Origin: a bacterium
GTDB taxonomy: Bacteria > Patescibacteriota > Microgenomatia > UBA8517
Length of the DNA stretch: 21,440 nt
Direction: 5' to 3'
Assembly (NCBI GenBank): GCA_021824385.1
Contig: JAKAKU010000103.1
Coordinates: 1-21,440 of the forward strand
In this document: positions 21,435-21,440 of the stretch, one piece after another
Layout of the letters: each line of letters opens with the position of its first letter
How positions within the stretch are numbered: the first letter of the stretch is position 1
Position numbers and translations under genes: made by a program
The notes under the pieces: generated by a model
What the model was told of the DNA's origin: nothing
Database searches by the model: none
Seen by the model: only the letters and a program-made list of their open reading frames with translations

Positions 21435-21440
21435 AGATCG
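21435..21440. other. probable Illumina adapter remnant at the right contig end
   Basis: AGATCG equals the first six bases of the common adapter AGATCGGAAGAGC, in the orientation expected of read-through at a contig end. It mirrors the remnant at positions 1-8. Confidence 0.6.

Noticed and set aside
1..21440. tRNA or rRNA genes, CRISPR arrays, insertion sequences or prophage genes
   Set aside because: Intergenic stretches are short and were read on both strands. No cloverleaf with a T-loop consensus, no spaced direct repeats and no transposase, integrase or phage structural protein was seen.

Overview
The window looks like a complete bacterial contig, most likely from a Candidate Phyla Radiation (Patescibacteria) genome. 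That placement is an inference. It rests on compact AT-rich housekeeping genes, a methionyl-tRNA synthetase with no C-terminal extension, a leucyl-tRNA synthetase without zinc-ribbon cysteines, a free-standing PIF1-like helicase, Cys-rich surface proteins and many genes with no close homologue I can name. Both ends carry what look like Illumina adapter remnants (positions 1-8 and 21435-21440), so genomic sequence probably spans about 9-21434.

Layout. (1) Positions 1-2900, minus strand: a three-gene cell-envelope operon under a near-consensus promoter. It holds a 483-aa secreted protein, a 151-aa single-pass membrane protein and a Cys/Gly/Pro-rich surface protein that runs off the contig. (2) 2900-4250: three small genes of unknown function, with one clear promoter, one clear terminator and one apparently leaderless gene. 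(3) 4259-6925: a PIF1-like helicase (minus) diverging from a protein with three tandem zinc ribbons (plus), then an uncharacterised 167-aa protein. (4) 6962-8240, plus: a polyprenyl-phosphate sugar-phosphate transferase and a SpoU/TrmH-family RNA 2'-O-methyltransferase. (5) 8277-12621: metG (minus) diverging from a half-size EamA transporter, then hisS and a xylose-isomerase-like TIM-barrel protein (plus). (6) 12699-13482: two small unknown genes, the first behind a promoter with a perfect 20-bp palindrome at its expected start site. (7) 13503-21335, all minus: leuS, a Rel/SpoT-type (p)ppGpp enzyme, two histidine kinases in tandem and pyrD.

Two modes of start are visible. Secreted and small accessory genes tend to have a Shine-Dalgarno sequence and a normal leader. 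Most housekeeping genes instead have a -10 hexamer only about 5-11 nt before the start codon, which predicts leaderless or near-leaderless mRNAs. This pattern recurs at eleven starts and helped choose several of them (hisS, the EamA gene, the 66-aa gene).

Functionally the window mixes translation (three tRNA synthetases, one RNA methyltransferase), stress and signal sensing (Rel, two kinases with no adjacent response regulator), pyrimidine synthesis (PyrD), surface glycan priming and secreted proteins. I see no tRNA or rRNA gene, CRISPR array, insertion sequence or prophage. The most promising unknowns are the triple zinc-ribbon protein, the Cys-rich surface operon, and the small palindrome-controlled gene at 12779.
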